Below are positions 39,337 to 48,927 of a stretch of 64,000 bases of DNA, in pieces. The first letter of the stretch is position 1. Each line of letters starts with the position of its first letter. The notes beneath the pieces are model-generated. The model did no database searches, was not told the origin of the DNA, and saw nothing but the letters and a program-made list of their open reading frames with translations. The translations under genes were made by a program, and so were the position numbers. The DNA is from Streptomyces sp. NRRL B-1140 (GTDB taxonomy: Bacteria > Actinomycetota > Actinomycetes > Streptomycetales > Streptomycetaceae). The DNA lies in contig NZ_LGEA01000058.1 of NCBI RefSeq assembly GCF_001280065.1, positions 119,176 to 183,175 on the forward strand, read 5' to 3'.

Positions 39337-40719
39337 GTGGCCGCCGAGAAGATCGACACCATCGTCAGCCTGAGCAAGCGCCGTGGCTTCGTATTCCCCT
39401 GCAGTGAGATCTACGGCGGTCAGCGCGCCGCTTGGGACTACGGCCCCCTGGGTGTCGAGCTCAAGGAGAACCTCAAGCGCCAGTGGTGGCGCTACATGGT
39501 GACGTCGCGCGAGGACGTCGTGGGTATCGACTCGTCCGTGATCCTGGCCCCCGAGGTCTGGGTCGCCTCCGGTCACGTCGCCACCTTCACGGACCCGCTG
39601 ACCGAGTGCACCTCCTGCCACAAGCGGTTCCGCGCGGACCACCTGGAGGAGGCGTACGAGGAGAAGAAGGGCCGCGCCCCGGAGAACGGCCTGGCCGACG
39701 TCAACTGCCCCAACTGCGGCAACAAGGGCCAGTTCACCGAGCCCAAGCAGTTCTCGGGTCTGCTGTCCACCCACCTCGGCCCGACGCAGGACTCCGGCTC
39801 CGTCGCCTACCTGCGTCCCGAGACCGCCCAGGGCATCTTCACCAACTTCTCGCAGGTGCAGACCACCTCGCGCCGCAAGCCGCCGTTCGGCATCGCCCAG
39901 ATGGGCAAGTCCTTCCGCAACGAGATCACGCCCGGCAACTTCATCTTCCGCACCCGCGAGTTCGAGCAGATGGAGATGGAGTTCTTCGTCAAGCCGGGCG
40001 AGGACGAGAAGTGGCAGGAGTACTGGATGGAGCAGCGCTGGAACTGGTACACCGGCCTGGGCCTGCGCGAGGAGAACATGCGGTGGTACGAGCACCCGAA
40101 GGAGAAGCTCTCCCACTACTCCAAGCGCACCGCCGACATCGAGTACCGCTTCCAGTTCGGCGGCAGCGAGTGGGGTGAGCTGGAGGGCGTGGCCAACCGC
40201 ACCGACTACGACCTCGGCGCCCACTCCAAGGCCTCCGGCCAGGACCTCACCTACTTCGACCAGGAGGCCGGCGAGCGCTGGACTCCGTACGTCATCGAGC
40301 CCGCGGCCGGTGTCGGCCGCGCGATGCTGGCGTTCCTGCTGGACGCCTACATCGAGGACGAGGCCCCCAACGCCAAGGGCAAGATGGAGAAGCGCACGGT
40401 GCTGCGCCTCGACCACCGCCTCGCCCCGGTGAAGGTCGCGGTGCTGCCGCTGTCCCGCAACCCGGAGCTGTCCCCGAAGGCCAAGGGCCTGGCCCAGGCG
40501 CTCCGGCAGAACTGGAACATCGAGTTCGACGACGCCGGTGCCATCGGCCGCCGCTACCGCCGCCAGGACGAGATCGGCACGCCGTTCTGCGTGACCGTCG
40601 ACTTCGACACGCTCGAGGACAACGCCGTCACCGTCCGCGAGCGCGACTCGATGAAGCAGGAGCGCGTCTCCCTCGACCAGATCGAGGGCTACCTGGCGGC
40701 CCGTCTGATCGGCTGCTGA
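39337..40719 (+). CDS. glyS: glycyl-tRNA synthetase (alpha2 type)
   Basis: 460 residues, the single-chain dimeric class II form. Motif 2 is seen in [25 protein letters not shown], and the C-terminal anticodon-binding domain begins near 345. A four-cysteine set (CTSCHKRF and CPNCGNKG) provides a zinc knuckle. It charges tRNA-Gly. GTG start 39337. Divergent from znuA across the Zur-like boxes, but its own control by Zur is not indicated. A convergent stem-loop follows it. Confidence 0.97.
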   Translation: MAAEKIDTIVSLSKRRGFVFPCSEIYGGQRAAWDYGPLGVELKENLKRQWWRYMVTSREDVVGIDSSVILAPEVWVASGHVATFTDPLTECTSCHKRFRADHLEEAYEEKKGRAPENGLADVNCPNCGNKGQFTEPKQFSGLLSTHLGPTQDSGSVAYLRPETAQGIFTNFSQVQTTSRRKPPFGIAQMGKSFRNEITPGNFIFRTREFEQMEMEFFVKPGEDEKWQEYWMEQRWNWYTGLGLREENMRWYEHPKEKLSHYSKRTADIEYRFQFGGSEWGELEGVANRTDYDLGAHSKASGQDLTYFDQEAGERWTPYVIEPAAGVGRAMLAFLLDAYIEDEAPNAKGKMEKRTVLRLDHRLAPVKVAVLPLSRNPELSPKAKGLAQALRQNWNIEFDDAGAIGRRYRRQDEIGTPFCVTVDFDTLEDNAVTVRERDSMKQERVSLDQIEGYLAARLIGC

Positions 40720-40738
40720 TCGCCCTTTCTCGCACAGC

Positions 40739-40772
40739 GGTGCCGGGTTCCTCCTCGGAGGGGCCCGGCACC
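40739..40772. terminator. stem-loop between glyS and the convergent EEP gene
   Basis: GGTGCCGGG (40739-40747) pairs perfectly with CCCGGCACC (40764-40772), with an internal CTCC/GGAG extension. Suitable for both transcripts. Confidence 0.65.
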
Positions 40773-40789
40773 GGTGCGTTCCGGCGGCT

Positions 40790-41893
40790 TCACAGATCCA
40801 GGTCCACGTAGACGGCAGCGTGGTCCGAGGCGCGGTTCCACTTCGAGGTGACCGAGTCGAAGGACTTGATTGTCGAGGGCGCCCAGACACCGCGCCGCTC
40901 GACCTCCACGTGCTGCACCTGGTCCCAGAGCGGTGGCGGCAGCATCAGATAGTCCAGCTTCTGGCTCTCGGTCTTGCCCGTCCCGTGGGTGCCCGGGGTG
41001 CCCCGGTACCCCGGGTGGCTCATCACGTCCCGCAGACCCGTGCCCAGCAGGGCACGGATCGCCTCGCTGGAGGGTTCGTCGTTGAGGTCGCCTGCCACGA
41101 TGACGTGCGGGGAGCGTTCCAGGGCGGCCTGGTAGATCGACGCCACCCGCCGGGCCTGCGCGATGCGCAGCTCCGGGTTGTCGTCGCTCTGGCTCTTGAG
41201 GTGGTTGCCGAGCAGCCACAGCGGCGGCCCGCCGATCTGGATCTCGTACTCGGGGCAGTCCCGGCTGAAGAGGTGCTTGCCCGGGCGATCGGGGTCGGCG
41301 TCGAAGACGTGGGACCTCATGGACGTGATCGGGTGGCGGCTGAGGATCCCGACGTCGATGCCGCGCGGGTCGTTGCCGTCGATCACCATGTCGTAGGGGT
41401 ACGGCGTCTTGTTCAGATCGGCGCCCAGCACCTGCTCGTTGAACCGGCGCAGGGTCGTGCGGTCCTCCACCTCCACCGTGAGCAGGATGTCGGCGTCGAT
41501 CTCGGCGATCACCCGGCCGGTGTTGTACACGACCTCCCAGTCCAGGTCGTCACGGACCAGTTCCACCCAGCCGGTCCACGCGCGGCGGCCCTTGGCGACG
41601 ATCGTGAACTTGATGTTGTCGCCGCTGCCTGTCGTGTCGAACAGCGTGTCCTTGCCGCGCGTCTCGTTGATGAAGAACGGCCTGTCCTTGCGGGAATCGT
41701 GCACACGGTGCTTCTTCAGCAGTTCGGCGATGCGGACCTTGGTGACGTCGTCGTAGGTCTTCTTCTCCAGCAGGGACACCAGCTCGGCGTAGTCGTCGAG
41801 GATCTCGCGGCGCTCCTTGTCGTCCGGCAGGCGGAAGACCTTCGGGCGGCGGAAGAGGTTCTCCGTGTTGAAGGTGGCGATACGGATCGTCAT
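40790..41893 (-). CDS. endonuclease/exonuclease/phosphatase family protein
   Basis: 367 residues. The EEP fold is marked by the metal-binding NTENLF near the start, the internal GDLNDEPSSEAI (catalytic Asp/Asn) and the C-terminal ASDHAAVYVDL (Asp-His pair). Members hydrolyse phosphodiesters in DNA, lipids or inositol phosphates. No signal peptide, so it acts in the cytoplasm; which substrate is not shown. Possibly monocistronic. Confidence 0.87.
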   Translation of the reverse strand: MTIRIATFNTENLFRRPKVFRLPDDKERREILDDYAELVSLLEKKTYDDVTKVRIAELLKKHRVHDSRKDRPFFINETRGKDTLFDTTGSGDNIKFTIVAKGRRAWTGWVELVRDDLDWEVVYNTGRVIAEIDADILLTVEVEDRTTLRRFNEQVLGADLNKTPYPYDMVIDGNDPRGIDVGILSRHPITSMRSHVFDADPDRPGKHLFSRDCPEYEIQIGGPPLWLLGNHLKSQSDDNPELRIAQARRVASIYQAALERSPHVIVAGDLNDEPSSEAIRALLGTGLRDVMSHPGYRGTPGTHGTGKTESQKLDYLMLPPPLWDQVQHVEVERRGVWAPSTIKSFDSVTSKWNRASDHAAVYVDLDL

Positions 41894-42133
41894 GGCGCGC
41901 TCCCTCGGGCGGCGCAGGAGTTCCGCGCGGCCGATGGCGGGCGCCGCCGGGGAGACCGCTCACCGGCACTTCCATTGTCGGAGCTCATGTGAACGGTGTC
42001 GAACGGTGGGGCTGTTGAGTTCCCTGGAGTGGTGGTGAGCCTTGAGACTCCCGGTCCGCGCGCAGGATTGGTCCTGGAGCGCCGACGCCGATCGGTCCTG
42101 TTCTCCCGGGCCGGGCGGAGTCAGGGTGACGCC

Positions 42134-42754
42134 ATGAGCATCGCGTTCTTGCTGACCACCGTTGTCGTCGTCGCCACACCGGGCACCGGCGTCGTCTACA
42201 CCCTGGCCGCCGCGCTGTCCCGGGGGCGCCGCGCCGGGGTCGTCGCGGCCGTGGGCTGCACGCTCGGGACCGTGCCGCATCTGCTGGCCACCGTCACCGG
42301 CGCCGCCGCGTTGCTGCACGCGAGCGCGACCGCCTTCCAGGTGCTGAAGTACGCGGGCGTCGCCTACCTGCTGTACATGGCGTGGGCGACGGCACGGGAC
42401 AAGGAGGCGCTCGTGGTGGAAGCGGGCAAGGAGGCGCCCCCTGAGGTGTCGGAGCGGCGGGTGATCGTGCGCGGCGTGCTGGTCAACATCCTCAACCCGA
42501 AGCTGACGATCTTCTTCTTCGCGTTCCTGCCGCAGTTCGTGAGCCCGGGGGAGCCGCACGCGGTGCTGCGGATGGCGGGACTCGGCGGGTTCTTCATGCT
42601 CGCGACCTTCGCCGTGTTCGCGGGCTACGGGGTGCTGGCCGCGTCGGTGCGCCGGCACGTGGTGGGCCGGCCGCGGGTGACGGCCTGGCTGCGGCGGGGC
42701 TTCGCGGGGTCCTTCGTGGCGCTGGGGGCGAAGCTGGCGCTCACGGCGCGGTAG
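42134..42754 (+). CDS. LysE family translocator
   Basis: 206 residues with six membrane helices. The family markers are TPGTGVVYTLAAALSRGRRAGVVAAVGCTLG near the N-terminus and ILNPKLTIFFFAFLPQFV in the middle. LysE/RhtB proteins export amino acids or their analogues. ATG 42134 (MSIAFLL) is preferred because the first helix starts there; the frame is open from 41996 without matching codon quality. Confidence 0.88.
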   Translation: MSIAFLLTTVVVVATPGTGVVYTLAAALSRGRRAGVVAAVGCTLGTVPHLLATVTGAAALLHASATAFQVLKYAGVAYLLYMAWATARDKEALVVEAGKEAPPEVSERRVIVRGVLVNILNPKLTIFFFAFLPQFVSPGEPHAVLRMAGLGGFFMLATFAVFAGYGVLAASVRRHVVGRPRVTAWLRRGFAGSFVALGAKLALTAR

Positions 42755-42779
42755 GACCGGTGGGGTGACAAGTATCGAC

Positions 42780-42808
42780 TGACAGATATTGAAATCTGTC
42801 ATCTGTCA
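42780..42808. promoter_or_regulatory. inverted and direct repeats upstream of the aldo/keto reductase
   Basis: TGACAGAT-N6-ATCTGTCA (42780-42801) is a perfect inverted repeat; a third half site ATCTGTCA follows directly (42801-42808), sharing one base. It sits 16 bp before the AKR start. Candidate operator, possibly for the TetR gene downstream. Confidence 0.5.
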
Positions 42809-42823
42809 TGGCAAGGTGGGGGC

Positions 42824-43828
42824 ATGACGATGCGAACCCGACCCCTCGGAACCACAGGCCCACAGGTCTCCGCCCTCGGCCTCGGCTGCATGGGCATGTC
42901 CGCCCTGTACGGCGAGGCGGACCGGACCGAGTCCATCGCGACCGTCCACGCGGCCCTGGAAGCCGGCGTCACCCTGCTCGACACCGGCGACTTCTACGCC
43001 ATGGGTCACAACGAGATGCTGATCGGCGAGGCCCTGCGCACCGCCCCCGCGGCCCGGCGCGAACAGGCCCTCGTCAGCGTCAAGTTCGGCGCTCTGCGCG
43101 GCCCGGACGGCAGCTGGCTCGGATACGACGGCCGTCCCGCCGCGGTGAAGAGCTTCGCCGCCTACTCCCTCCAGCGGCTCGGCGTCGACCACATCGACGT
43201 CTACCGCATCGCCCGCCTCGACCCTGACGTGCCGATCGAGGAGACGGTCGGCGCGATAGCGGACCTCGTCGAGAAGGGCTATGTGCGGCACATCGGCCTC
43301 AGCGAGGTCGGCGCCGCGACGATCCGCCGGGCTGCGGCCACCGCTCCCGTGTCCGACCTCCAGATCGAGTACTCCCTCATATCCCGCGGCATCGAGGACG
43401 AGGTCCTGCCCACCGTCCGCGAACTGGGCATCGGCATCACGGCGTACGGTGTGCTCTCCCGCGGCCTCATCTCCGGCCACTTCACCGCGGACCGGCAGCT
43501 CGGCGCGGGCGACTTCCGGGCGATGTCGCCGCGCTTCCAGGGCGACAACCTCCGGCACAACCTGAACCTCGTCGAGGCCCTGCGGAAGATCGCCGAGCAG
43601 AAGGGCGTCAGCGTCGCGCAGATCGCGATCGCCTGGGTGCTCTCCCGGGGTGAGGACATCGTGCCCCTGGTCGGCGCCCGCCGCCGCGACCGGCTCACGG
43701 AGGCGCTGGGCGCGCTGGAGGTGACGCTGGAGCCGGCCGACCTGGCCGCGATCGAGGAGGCCGTGCCGGCCGGTGCCGCCGCGGGCGACCGCTACCCGGC
43801 GGCCCAGATGGCACACCTCGAGAGCTGA
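42824..43828 (+). CDS. aldo/keto reductase
   Basis: 334 residues. AKR barrel with the conserved LGLGCMGMSALYG start, catalytic Asp and Tyr in LLDTGDFYAMGHNE, and the Lys of SVKFGA. The C-terminal NADPH-binding region (VPLVGARRRDRL) is intact. It reduces carbonyl compounds with NADPH. It is followed by a TetR-type regulator 25 bp downstream; an inverted repeat precedes the start. Substrate unknown. Confidence 0.92.
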   Translation: MTMRTRPLGTTGPQVSALGLGCMGMSALYGEADRTESIATVHAALEAGVTLLDTGDFYAMGHNEMLIGEALRTAPAARREQALVSVKFGALRGPDGSWLGYDGRPAAVKSFAAYSLQRLGVDHIDVYRIARLDPDVPIEETVGAIADLVEKGYVRHIGLSEVGAATIRRAAATAPVSDLQIEYSLISRGIEDEVLPTVRELGIGITAYGVLSRGLISGHFTADRQLGAGDFRAMSPRFQGDNLRHNLNLVEALRKIAEQKGVSVAQIAIAWVLSRGEDIVPLVGARRRDRLTEALGALEVTLEPADLAAIEEAVPAGAAAGDRYPAAQMAHLES

Positions 43829-43853
43829 ACCCGGCTGCGGGTACGGTCAGGGC

Positions 43854-44447
43854 ATGGCACCGACCAGCGAGACTCTGACCGCCGAGCGCATCCTCGAGGC
43901 GACCGAGGAGGTGCTGCGCCGTCACGGCCCGGCCAAGGCCACCGTGGTGGATGTGGCGCGTGCGCTCGGTGTCAGCCATGGCAGCGTCTACCGCCACTTC
44001 AGGACGAAGGCGGCCCTGCGCGAGGCGGTCACCAAGCGCTGGCTGGACCGCACCTCCGGGCAGCTGTCGGGGATCGTCGCCGCCGACCGTGTCCCCGAGG
44101 ACCGGCTGCGGGACTGGCTCGCCGCGCTGTTCGCCGCCAAGCGCCGCAAGGCGGGCGAGGACCCGGAACTGTTCGCCACGTACATGGTCCTCACCGACGA
44201 GAACGGCTCGGCGGTGGGCGAGCACATCACCGACCTGGAGACGCAGCTGACCCGCATCATCCAGGCCGGCGTCGAGGCCGGTGACTTCGCCGCCACCGAC
44301 CCGGAGGCCTCGGCCCGCGCGGTCTTCCAGGCCACGGGCCGCTTCCACGACCCCTGTTACGCGAGGGAGTGGGAGGAGCCGGGCACCGAGGCCGACTTCG
44401 CGGCGGTCGTCGACCTGCTCGTGCAGGGGCTGCGGCGAGCACCGTAG
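43854..44447 (+). CDS. TetR family transcriptional regulator
   Basis: 197 residues. N-terminal helix-turn-helix at about 5-55 (AERILEATEEVLRRHGPAKATVVDVARALGVSHGSVYRHFRTKAALREAV), and a helical C-terminal ligand domain. ATG 43854. Its position right after the AKR gene and the inverted repeat before that gene suggest it represses the AKR operon in response to a small ligand. Ligand unknown. Confidence 0.92.
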   Translation: MAPTSETLTAERILEATEEVLRRHGPAKATVVDVARALGVSHGSVYRHFRTKAALREAVTKRWLDRTSGQLSGIVAADRVPEDRLRDWLAALFAAKRRKAGEDPELFATYMVLTDENGSAVGEHITDLETQLTRIIQAGVEAGDFAATDPEASARAVFQATGRFHDPCYAREWEEPGTEADFAAVVDLLVQGLRRAP

Positions 44448-44450
44448 TCC

Positions 44451-44475
44451 CCGGCGCGTCAGCGGCCCGCGCCGG
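44451..44475. terminator. stem-loop between the TetR gene and the small zinc-type gene
   Basis: CCGGCGCG (44451-44458) pairs perfectly with CGCGCCGG (44468-44475) in the short convergent gap. Confidence 0.55.
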
Positions 44476-44492
44476 CCCCGCCGCCGCGCCCC

Positions 44493-44699
44493 CTATGCCG
44501 CCGTCGGATCCACGGTGGCCTGGTGCGCTTCCAGCAGATGCTCCTCCGCCTTCAGCCAGGGCAGGAACTGGGCGCCTCTGCGCCAGCCGCACGTGTCGCA
44601 TCTGATCGTGCGCTGCACACCCGTCCGCTGCACCCGCACCACGTGCTCCCGGCCGTGCTGGTCCCACCGGCTGACCTTGCTCGTGTCGATCTGTGTCAT
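44493..44699 (-). CDS. small CxxC protein of unknown function
   Basis: 68 residues. It contains one CxxC (TIRCDTCGWRRGAQ) and a C-terminal helix LKAEEHLLEAHQA, giving a His after the CxxC in the arrangement of a C2H-type zinc site (Cys-Cys-His). It could be a small zinc finger that binds nucleic acid or protein. ATG 44699 (MTQIDTSK) is chosen; an earlier in-frame start at 44789 lacks coding quality. Not recognised as a named family. Confidence 0.6.
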   Translation of the reverse strand: MTQIDTSKVSRWDQHGREHVVRVQRTGVQRTIRCDTCGWRRGAQFLPWLKAEEHLLEAHQATVDPTAA

Positions 44700-44814
44700 G
44701 ACGCCTCCCGCGTCGAGAAATCCGCCGTCCCGGCCTGCTCGCAGCAAGGAGTGTGCAGCACGACCGACATCAACGGGGTTTCCCCGCAAGCCCGTTATCA
44801 GGCCGTGAGAGAGC

Positions 44815-46260
44815 TCAGTTCACCGTGCGGGGCAGCCGCAGGCTCAACAGGCCGGTCAGCACGACACCGCAGATCTGCACCAGCAGAGTCGCGACCAGGG
44901 CGTCCCGCATGCCCACCCCCGGGACCAAGGACAGGAACAGCGTGCCCAGGGTCGCCACACCGAGGGCCAGCGCCGACTGCTGGGTGGTGATCATCACGCC
45001 GCTGCCGACACCGGCGCGGACGGGCGGCACCTCGGAGAGGATCACCCGGTAGATGACGGGGAGTTGAAGCGCCTGTCCGGCACCGGCGACCACCCCGCCC
45101 GGAAGCAGTTCGACGAAGCCCACGTGCGGCCAGAACCACCAGGCGGCCAGCGCCATCAGGGTCAGGCCGATCCCCTGGAGGACGGCACCGGCCGTCACCA
45201 CCCGCGTGCCGTACCGGGCGACCAGGCGCGGGCCCAGCAGCGAGAACACGAAGAACGCCACCGCCAGCGGCGCGAGTGCCAGACCCGCGGCGACCGGGCC
45301 CAGCCCGGCGCCCTGCTGCAACGCCACCGCTATCACGAACATGAAGCCGCTGAAGCCGATCGAGAAGGGCAGCACCAGCAGCAGTCCGCGGCGCAGCGAG
45401 GTGAGCGCGAACAGGCTCGGCGGCACCAGCGGTGTACGGCCCGCGCGGTCGGCCCGTCGCTCCACCGCGTAGAACGCCGCCGCCACGAGGGGAAACGCCG
45501 CCAGCGACAGCCAGGTCCACAGCGGCCAGCCCGCCGCCCGGCCCTCGGTCAGCGGGACGAGCAGCGTGAGGAGCGAGGCCGCGAGGAGGAACGTGCCCGG
45601 GACGTCGACCGGCTCGGGCCGCGGCGACCTGGTCTCGGGGACGGCACGGACGGCCGGCGCCAGCCCGGCGAGCACGACCGGAACATTGACCAGGAAGACC
45701 GACCGCCAGCCCGTCCCCGCGATGTCGGCGGCCACCAGGACCCCGCCGAGGATCTGCCCGGCGACCATCGCCAGACCCGCGGTCGCGCCGTACAGGCTCA
45801 TGGCCTTCGCCCGCCGGGGGCCGGTCGTGGTCGCCTGGATGGTGGCGAGCACCTGCGGCAGCATCGCGGCGGCCGACGCGCCCTGCGCGACCCGGGCCGC
45901 GACCAGCGACCAGGCTCCGGGCGCCAGTCCGCACGCCAGCGAGGTCAGCCCGAAGGCGGCCATCCCGGCGAGGAACAGCCGCCGCCGCCCGAACAGATCG
46001 CCGAGTCTGCCTCCGAGCACCAGCAGGACGGCGTACGACACCCCGTAACCGGAGACGACGAGTTCGAGCACCGACTCGCTCGCGGCGAGGTCGGAGCCGA
46101 TGGTGGGCAGGGCGACGTTGACGATGAAGAAGTCGATGAGAGGGAGGGCGGCTCCCAGAAGCACCGTGAACAGCCCGAGGCCGCCCAGCGCGGGCACGGT
46201 GGCGGGGGCAGGGCCGGTGGGTGAACGGACAGGACGGGGAGCGAGGGATTCAGTGGTCAC
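44815..46260 (-). CDS. MFS drug exporter, DHA2
   Basis: About 481 residues with about 14 helices. FFIVNVALPTIGSDLA is the DHA2 signature, then GGRLGDLFGRRRLFL (motif A) and SLYGATAGLAMVAGQILGG (motif C). Probably a proton-driven multidrug exporter. GTG 46260 is taken; a GTG at 46266 is equally possible. It is divergent from an XRE/MmyB regulator, with the operator-like repeat between them, copying the arrangement of the exporter at 9.8-11.3 kb. Confidence 0.88.
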   Translation of the reverse strand: MTTESLAPRPVRSPTGPAPATVPALGGLGLFTVLLGAALPLIDFFIVNVALPTIGSDLAASESVLELVVSGYGVSYAVLLVLGGRLGDLFGRRRLFLAGMAAFGLTSLACGLAPGAWSLVAARVAQGASAAAMLPQVLATIQATTTGPRRAKAMSLYGATAGLAMVAGQILGGVLVAADIAGTGWRSVFLVNVPVVLAGLAPAVRAVPETRSPRPEPVDVPGTFLLAASLLTLLVPLTEGRAAGWPLWTWLSLAAFPLVAAAFYAVERRADRAGRTPLVPPSLFALTSLRRGLLLVLPFSIGFSGFMFVIAVALQQGAGLGPVAAGLALAPLAVAFFVFSLLGPRLVARYGTRVVTAGAVLQGIGLTLMALAAWWFWPHVGFVELLPGGVVAGAGQALQLPVIYRVILSEVPPVRAGVGSGVMITTQQSALALGVATLGTLFLSLVPGVGMRDALVATLLVQICGVVLTGLLSLRLPRTVN

Positions 46261-46309
46261 GATCACGAGCCTGCGACCTCCCACAAGGTGGTACCAGAGT
46301 GTCCTTATC

Positions 46310-46328
46310 CTGGTAGTGGCACCACCTG
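46310..46328. promoter_or_regulatory. candidate operator of the second MFS/XRE pair
   Basis: CTGGTAGTGGCACCACCTG matches 15 of 19 positions of the repeat at 11351-11369 and has the same half-site layout. A partial copy (GGTGGTACCA) lies just upstream at about 46287-46296. Inferred to bind the adjacent regulator. Confidence 0.5.
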
Positions 46329-46362
46329 GAACAGGGTCCGGGCGGGGGGCATGCTGGGAGGC

Positions 46363-47277
46363 ATGACGACCATGGCGCAGGAGACGACGGCCCGCGGCCC
46401 CGAGGTGCCGCCCCCGACCCGGGACGCCGACGTGCGCCGGCACGAGCTGGCGGCCTTCCTGCGCAGCCGCCGTGAGCGGATCGCCCCCGAGCAGGTGGGT
46501 CTGCCCCGGGGTGCCCGGCGCCGCACACCCGGACTGCGCCGCGAGGAGGTCGCCCAGCTCTCCGCGGTGGGCGTCACCTGGTACACGTGGCTGGAGCAGG
46601 CCCGGGACATCCAGGTCTCCGTCCAGGTCCTCGACGCGCTGGCCCGCGCCCTGCTGCTCGACCCGAGCGAACGCGCGCACCTCTTCCAGCTCGCCGGGGC
46701 GGCCGATCCGGCCCCGGCGACCACCTGCCCCTCGGTCACACCGGCGATGCGGGCGCTGTTGGAGCAGGTCGAGCCGTTCCCGGCGTGCCTGCAGAACAGC
46801 CGGTACGACATCCTCGCCCACAACCGCACGTACGGGCTGCTGCTGTGCGACCTGGACGCGGTTCCGCCCGAGGACCGCAACTGCATCCTCCTCTCCTACA
46901 CCCACCCCGAGTGGCAGTCCTCGATCGTGCACCTGGAGGAGACCCAGCGCCTCATGGCGGCCCGCTTCCGCGCGACGATGGCCGGCCATCTCGCCGAACC
47001 GGCCTGGAAGATGCTCCTCAACCGGCTGCACACGGAGTCCCCCGAGTTCCGCCGGGCCTGGGACCGTCACGAGGTGGTCGCCCACCGCACCAAACGCAAG
47101 GAGTTCCGCAACCGCCACGTGGGCCGCATCACCGTCGACCACACGGACCTGTGGCTGACGCCGGGCGCGGGTCCGCGGATCGTCACCTATGTCCCGGCGG
47201 ACGCGGAGTCACGCGGCCGGCTGGAGGAGCTGCGGGCGATCGCCGTGGACCGGCAGGCCGTTCACACCGGCACATGA
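46363..47277 (+). CDS. XRE family regulator with MmyB-like ligand-binding domain
   Basis: 304 residues. A helix-turn-helix of the same subfamily as the regulator at 11.4 kb (RRRTPGLRREEVAQLSAVG, WYTWLEQARDIQ) and a C-terminal ligand-binding domain (about 110-290). ATG 46363 with GGGAGG upstream. Divergent from the second DHA2 exporter; likely its repressor. The two regulators share layout but differ widely in the ligand domain, so they probably sense different compounds. Confidence 0.9.
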   Translation: MTTMAQETTARGPEVPPPTRDADVRRHELAAFLRSRRERIAPEQVGLPRGARRRTPGLRREEVAQLSAVGVTWYTWLEQARDIQVSVQVLDALARALLLDPSERAHLFQLAGAADPAPATTCPSVTPAMRALLEQVEPFPACLQNSRYDILAHNRTYGLLLCDLDAVPPEDRNCILLSYTHPEWQSSIVHLEETQRLMAARFRATMAGHLAEPAWKMLLNRLHTESPEFRRAWDRHEVVAHRTKRKEFRNRHVGRITVDHTDLWLTPGAGPRIVTYVPADAESRGRLEELRAIAVDRQAVHTGT

Positions 47278-47403
47278 CCGCTTCTCCGCGGCCGGCCGCC
47301 GACCGTGCGACGCGGTGGTGCCCCCGGCCGTTGGGTCACCTACCGAAGGGCGTCCTGACGCGGACGACCGGAAGGCGCACCGGCCGTGAGGGCCGCCGTC
47401 GGC

Positions 47404-48849
47404 TCAGACACGGACCCCGGCGGTGTCCCGCTCCTGCGCCGACTCCAGCCTGGCGGCGGTCCGTTCGGCTGTGCCCCTCGCCCACCGTCCGTTCGTCACC
47501 GCGCCCAGTGCCAGCACCGCGAAGCCGCACACCGCGAGGATCCACCACCCGGGCCGCGCCGCGGACACGAACGTCTCCCGGTACGGCGACGCGCCGACGC
47601 CCGAGGCGAGCACCGCGCCCACGACGGCCACCCCCAGCGTCTGCCCGAGCTGGCGGCTCGTGGAGGCGACCGCCGCCGCGACGCCCGCCTGGGCACGGGG
47701 CATGCCGGAGACGGCCGTGTTGGTGATGGGCGCGTTGACGAACCCGAAGCCGACGCCGAAGAGGACGTAGCCGGCGAGGAGCGCGACGTTCGATGTCTCC
47801 GCCTCGAACGCGGCGAACAGGACACCGCTCGTCGTCATGGCGAAGCCCGCGATCAGCAGGGGGAGTCGGGGGCCGCGCGTGCCCACCAGGCGGCCCGACA
47901 GAGGCGCGCACAGGAAGGTCGGGACGGCCATCGGCAGCATCCACAGACCCGCCTCCAGGGCGGTCAGTCCCCGCACGTTCTGCAGGTACAGCGTCGAGAG
48001 GAACAGGAAACCGCCGAGCGCGGCGAAGGCGCTGACGGCGATGACGGTCGCTCCGCTGAACGGCGCCGAGCGGAAGAAGCGCAGGTCGATCAGCGGTTCC
48101 TTGCGGCGCGGCTCGTAGAGGAGGAGCCCGGCGAAGGCGGCCAGGGCGAGCGCGGCGAGCGGGGCGAGGGAGCGGAACGGCGTGCTCGGCGCCTCGATGA
48201 TCGCGTACGTCAGCGAGCCGAACAGCGCGATCACCAGCACCTGCCCGACGGGATCGGGGCGGCGGGCGCGAGGGGCGCGGGACTCGGGGACGAAGCGCAG
48301 GGTGAGCAGCAGGGCCGCCAGGCCCACCGGCAGGTTGATCCAGAAGATGGAGCGCCAGCCGACGGAGTCGACGAGGAGGCCCCCGACCAGCGGACCGGCG
48401 GCCATCGATATGCCGACGACCCCGCCCCAGACGCCGATCGCCCGGGCCCGCTCGCGCGGATCGGTGAAGGTGTTGGTGATGATCGACATGGCGACCGGGT
48501 TCAGCATCGAGCCGCCCACCGCCTGCACCATCCGGAACGCCACCAGCGCCTCCAGGTTCGGCGCGAGCGAACACAGCACCGAGCCGATCGTGAAGACGAC
48601 CAGACCCGCCATGAAGACCCGCTTGCGGCCGACCCGGTCGGCCGTGGAGCCCGCGAGCATCAGCAGCGAGGCGAGGACCAGGGTGTAGGCGTCGATGGTC
48701 CACTGCAGGCCCGATGTGCTCGCGTGCAGGTCCTGCTGCATGGAGGGCAGGGCCACGTTCAGGACCGTGTTGTCGAGGCTCACGATCAGCAGGCTCATGC
48801 AGCAGATCGCGAGCACCAGCATGCGGCGGCGGGGGCTGAGCTCGGGCAT
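47404..48849 (-). CDS. MFS drug exporter, DHA2
   Basis: About 481 residues with about 14 helices: DNTVLNVALPSMQQDL in the first helix, LAGSTADRVGRKRVFM (motif A) and GVWGGVVGISMAAGPLVGG (motif C). The third DHA2 exporter in this window. ATG 48849 (MPELSP) preferred over 48858. It stands alone: no adjacent regulator is oriented with it. Convergent with the XRE gene and divergent from dusB, 78 bp away. Confidence 0.88.
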   Translation of the reverse strand: MPELSPRRRMLVLAICCMSLLIVSLDNTVLNVALPSMQQDLHASTSGLQWTIDAYTLVLASLLMLAGSTADRVGRKRVFMAGLVVFTIGSVLCSLAPNLEALVAFRMVQAVGGSMLNPVAMSIITNTFTDPRERARAIGVWGGVVGISMAAGPLVGGLLVDSVGWRSIFWINLPVGLAALLLTLRFVPESRAPRARRPDPVGQVLVIALFGSLTYAIIEAPSTPFRSLAPLAALALAAFAGLLLYEPRRKEPLIDLRFFRSAPFSGATVIAVSAFAALGGFLFLSTLYLQNVRGLTALEAGLWMLPMAVPTFLCAPLSGRLVGTRGPRLPLLIAGFAMTTSGVLFAAFEAETSNVALLAGYVLFGVGFGFVNAPITNTAVSGMPRAQAGVAAAVASTSRQLGQTLGVAVVGAVLASGVGASPYRETFVSAARPGWWILAVCGFAVLALGAVTNGRWARGTAERTAARLESAQERDTAGVRV

Positions 48850-48927
48850 GCGGTCCATCGTACGCCGATTTCGATAGTGTGGCTAACTAACGAATTTTGC
48901 CTTCTCATTGCACGGCACAATGGAGGC

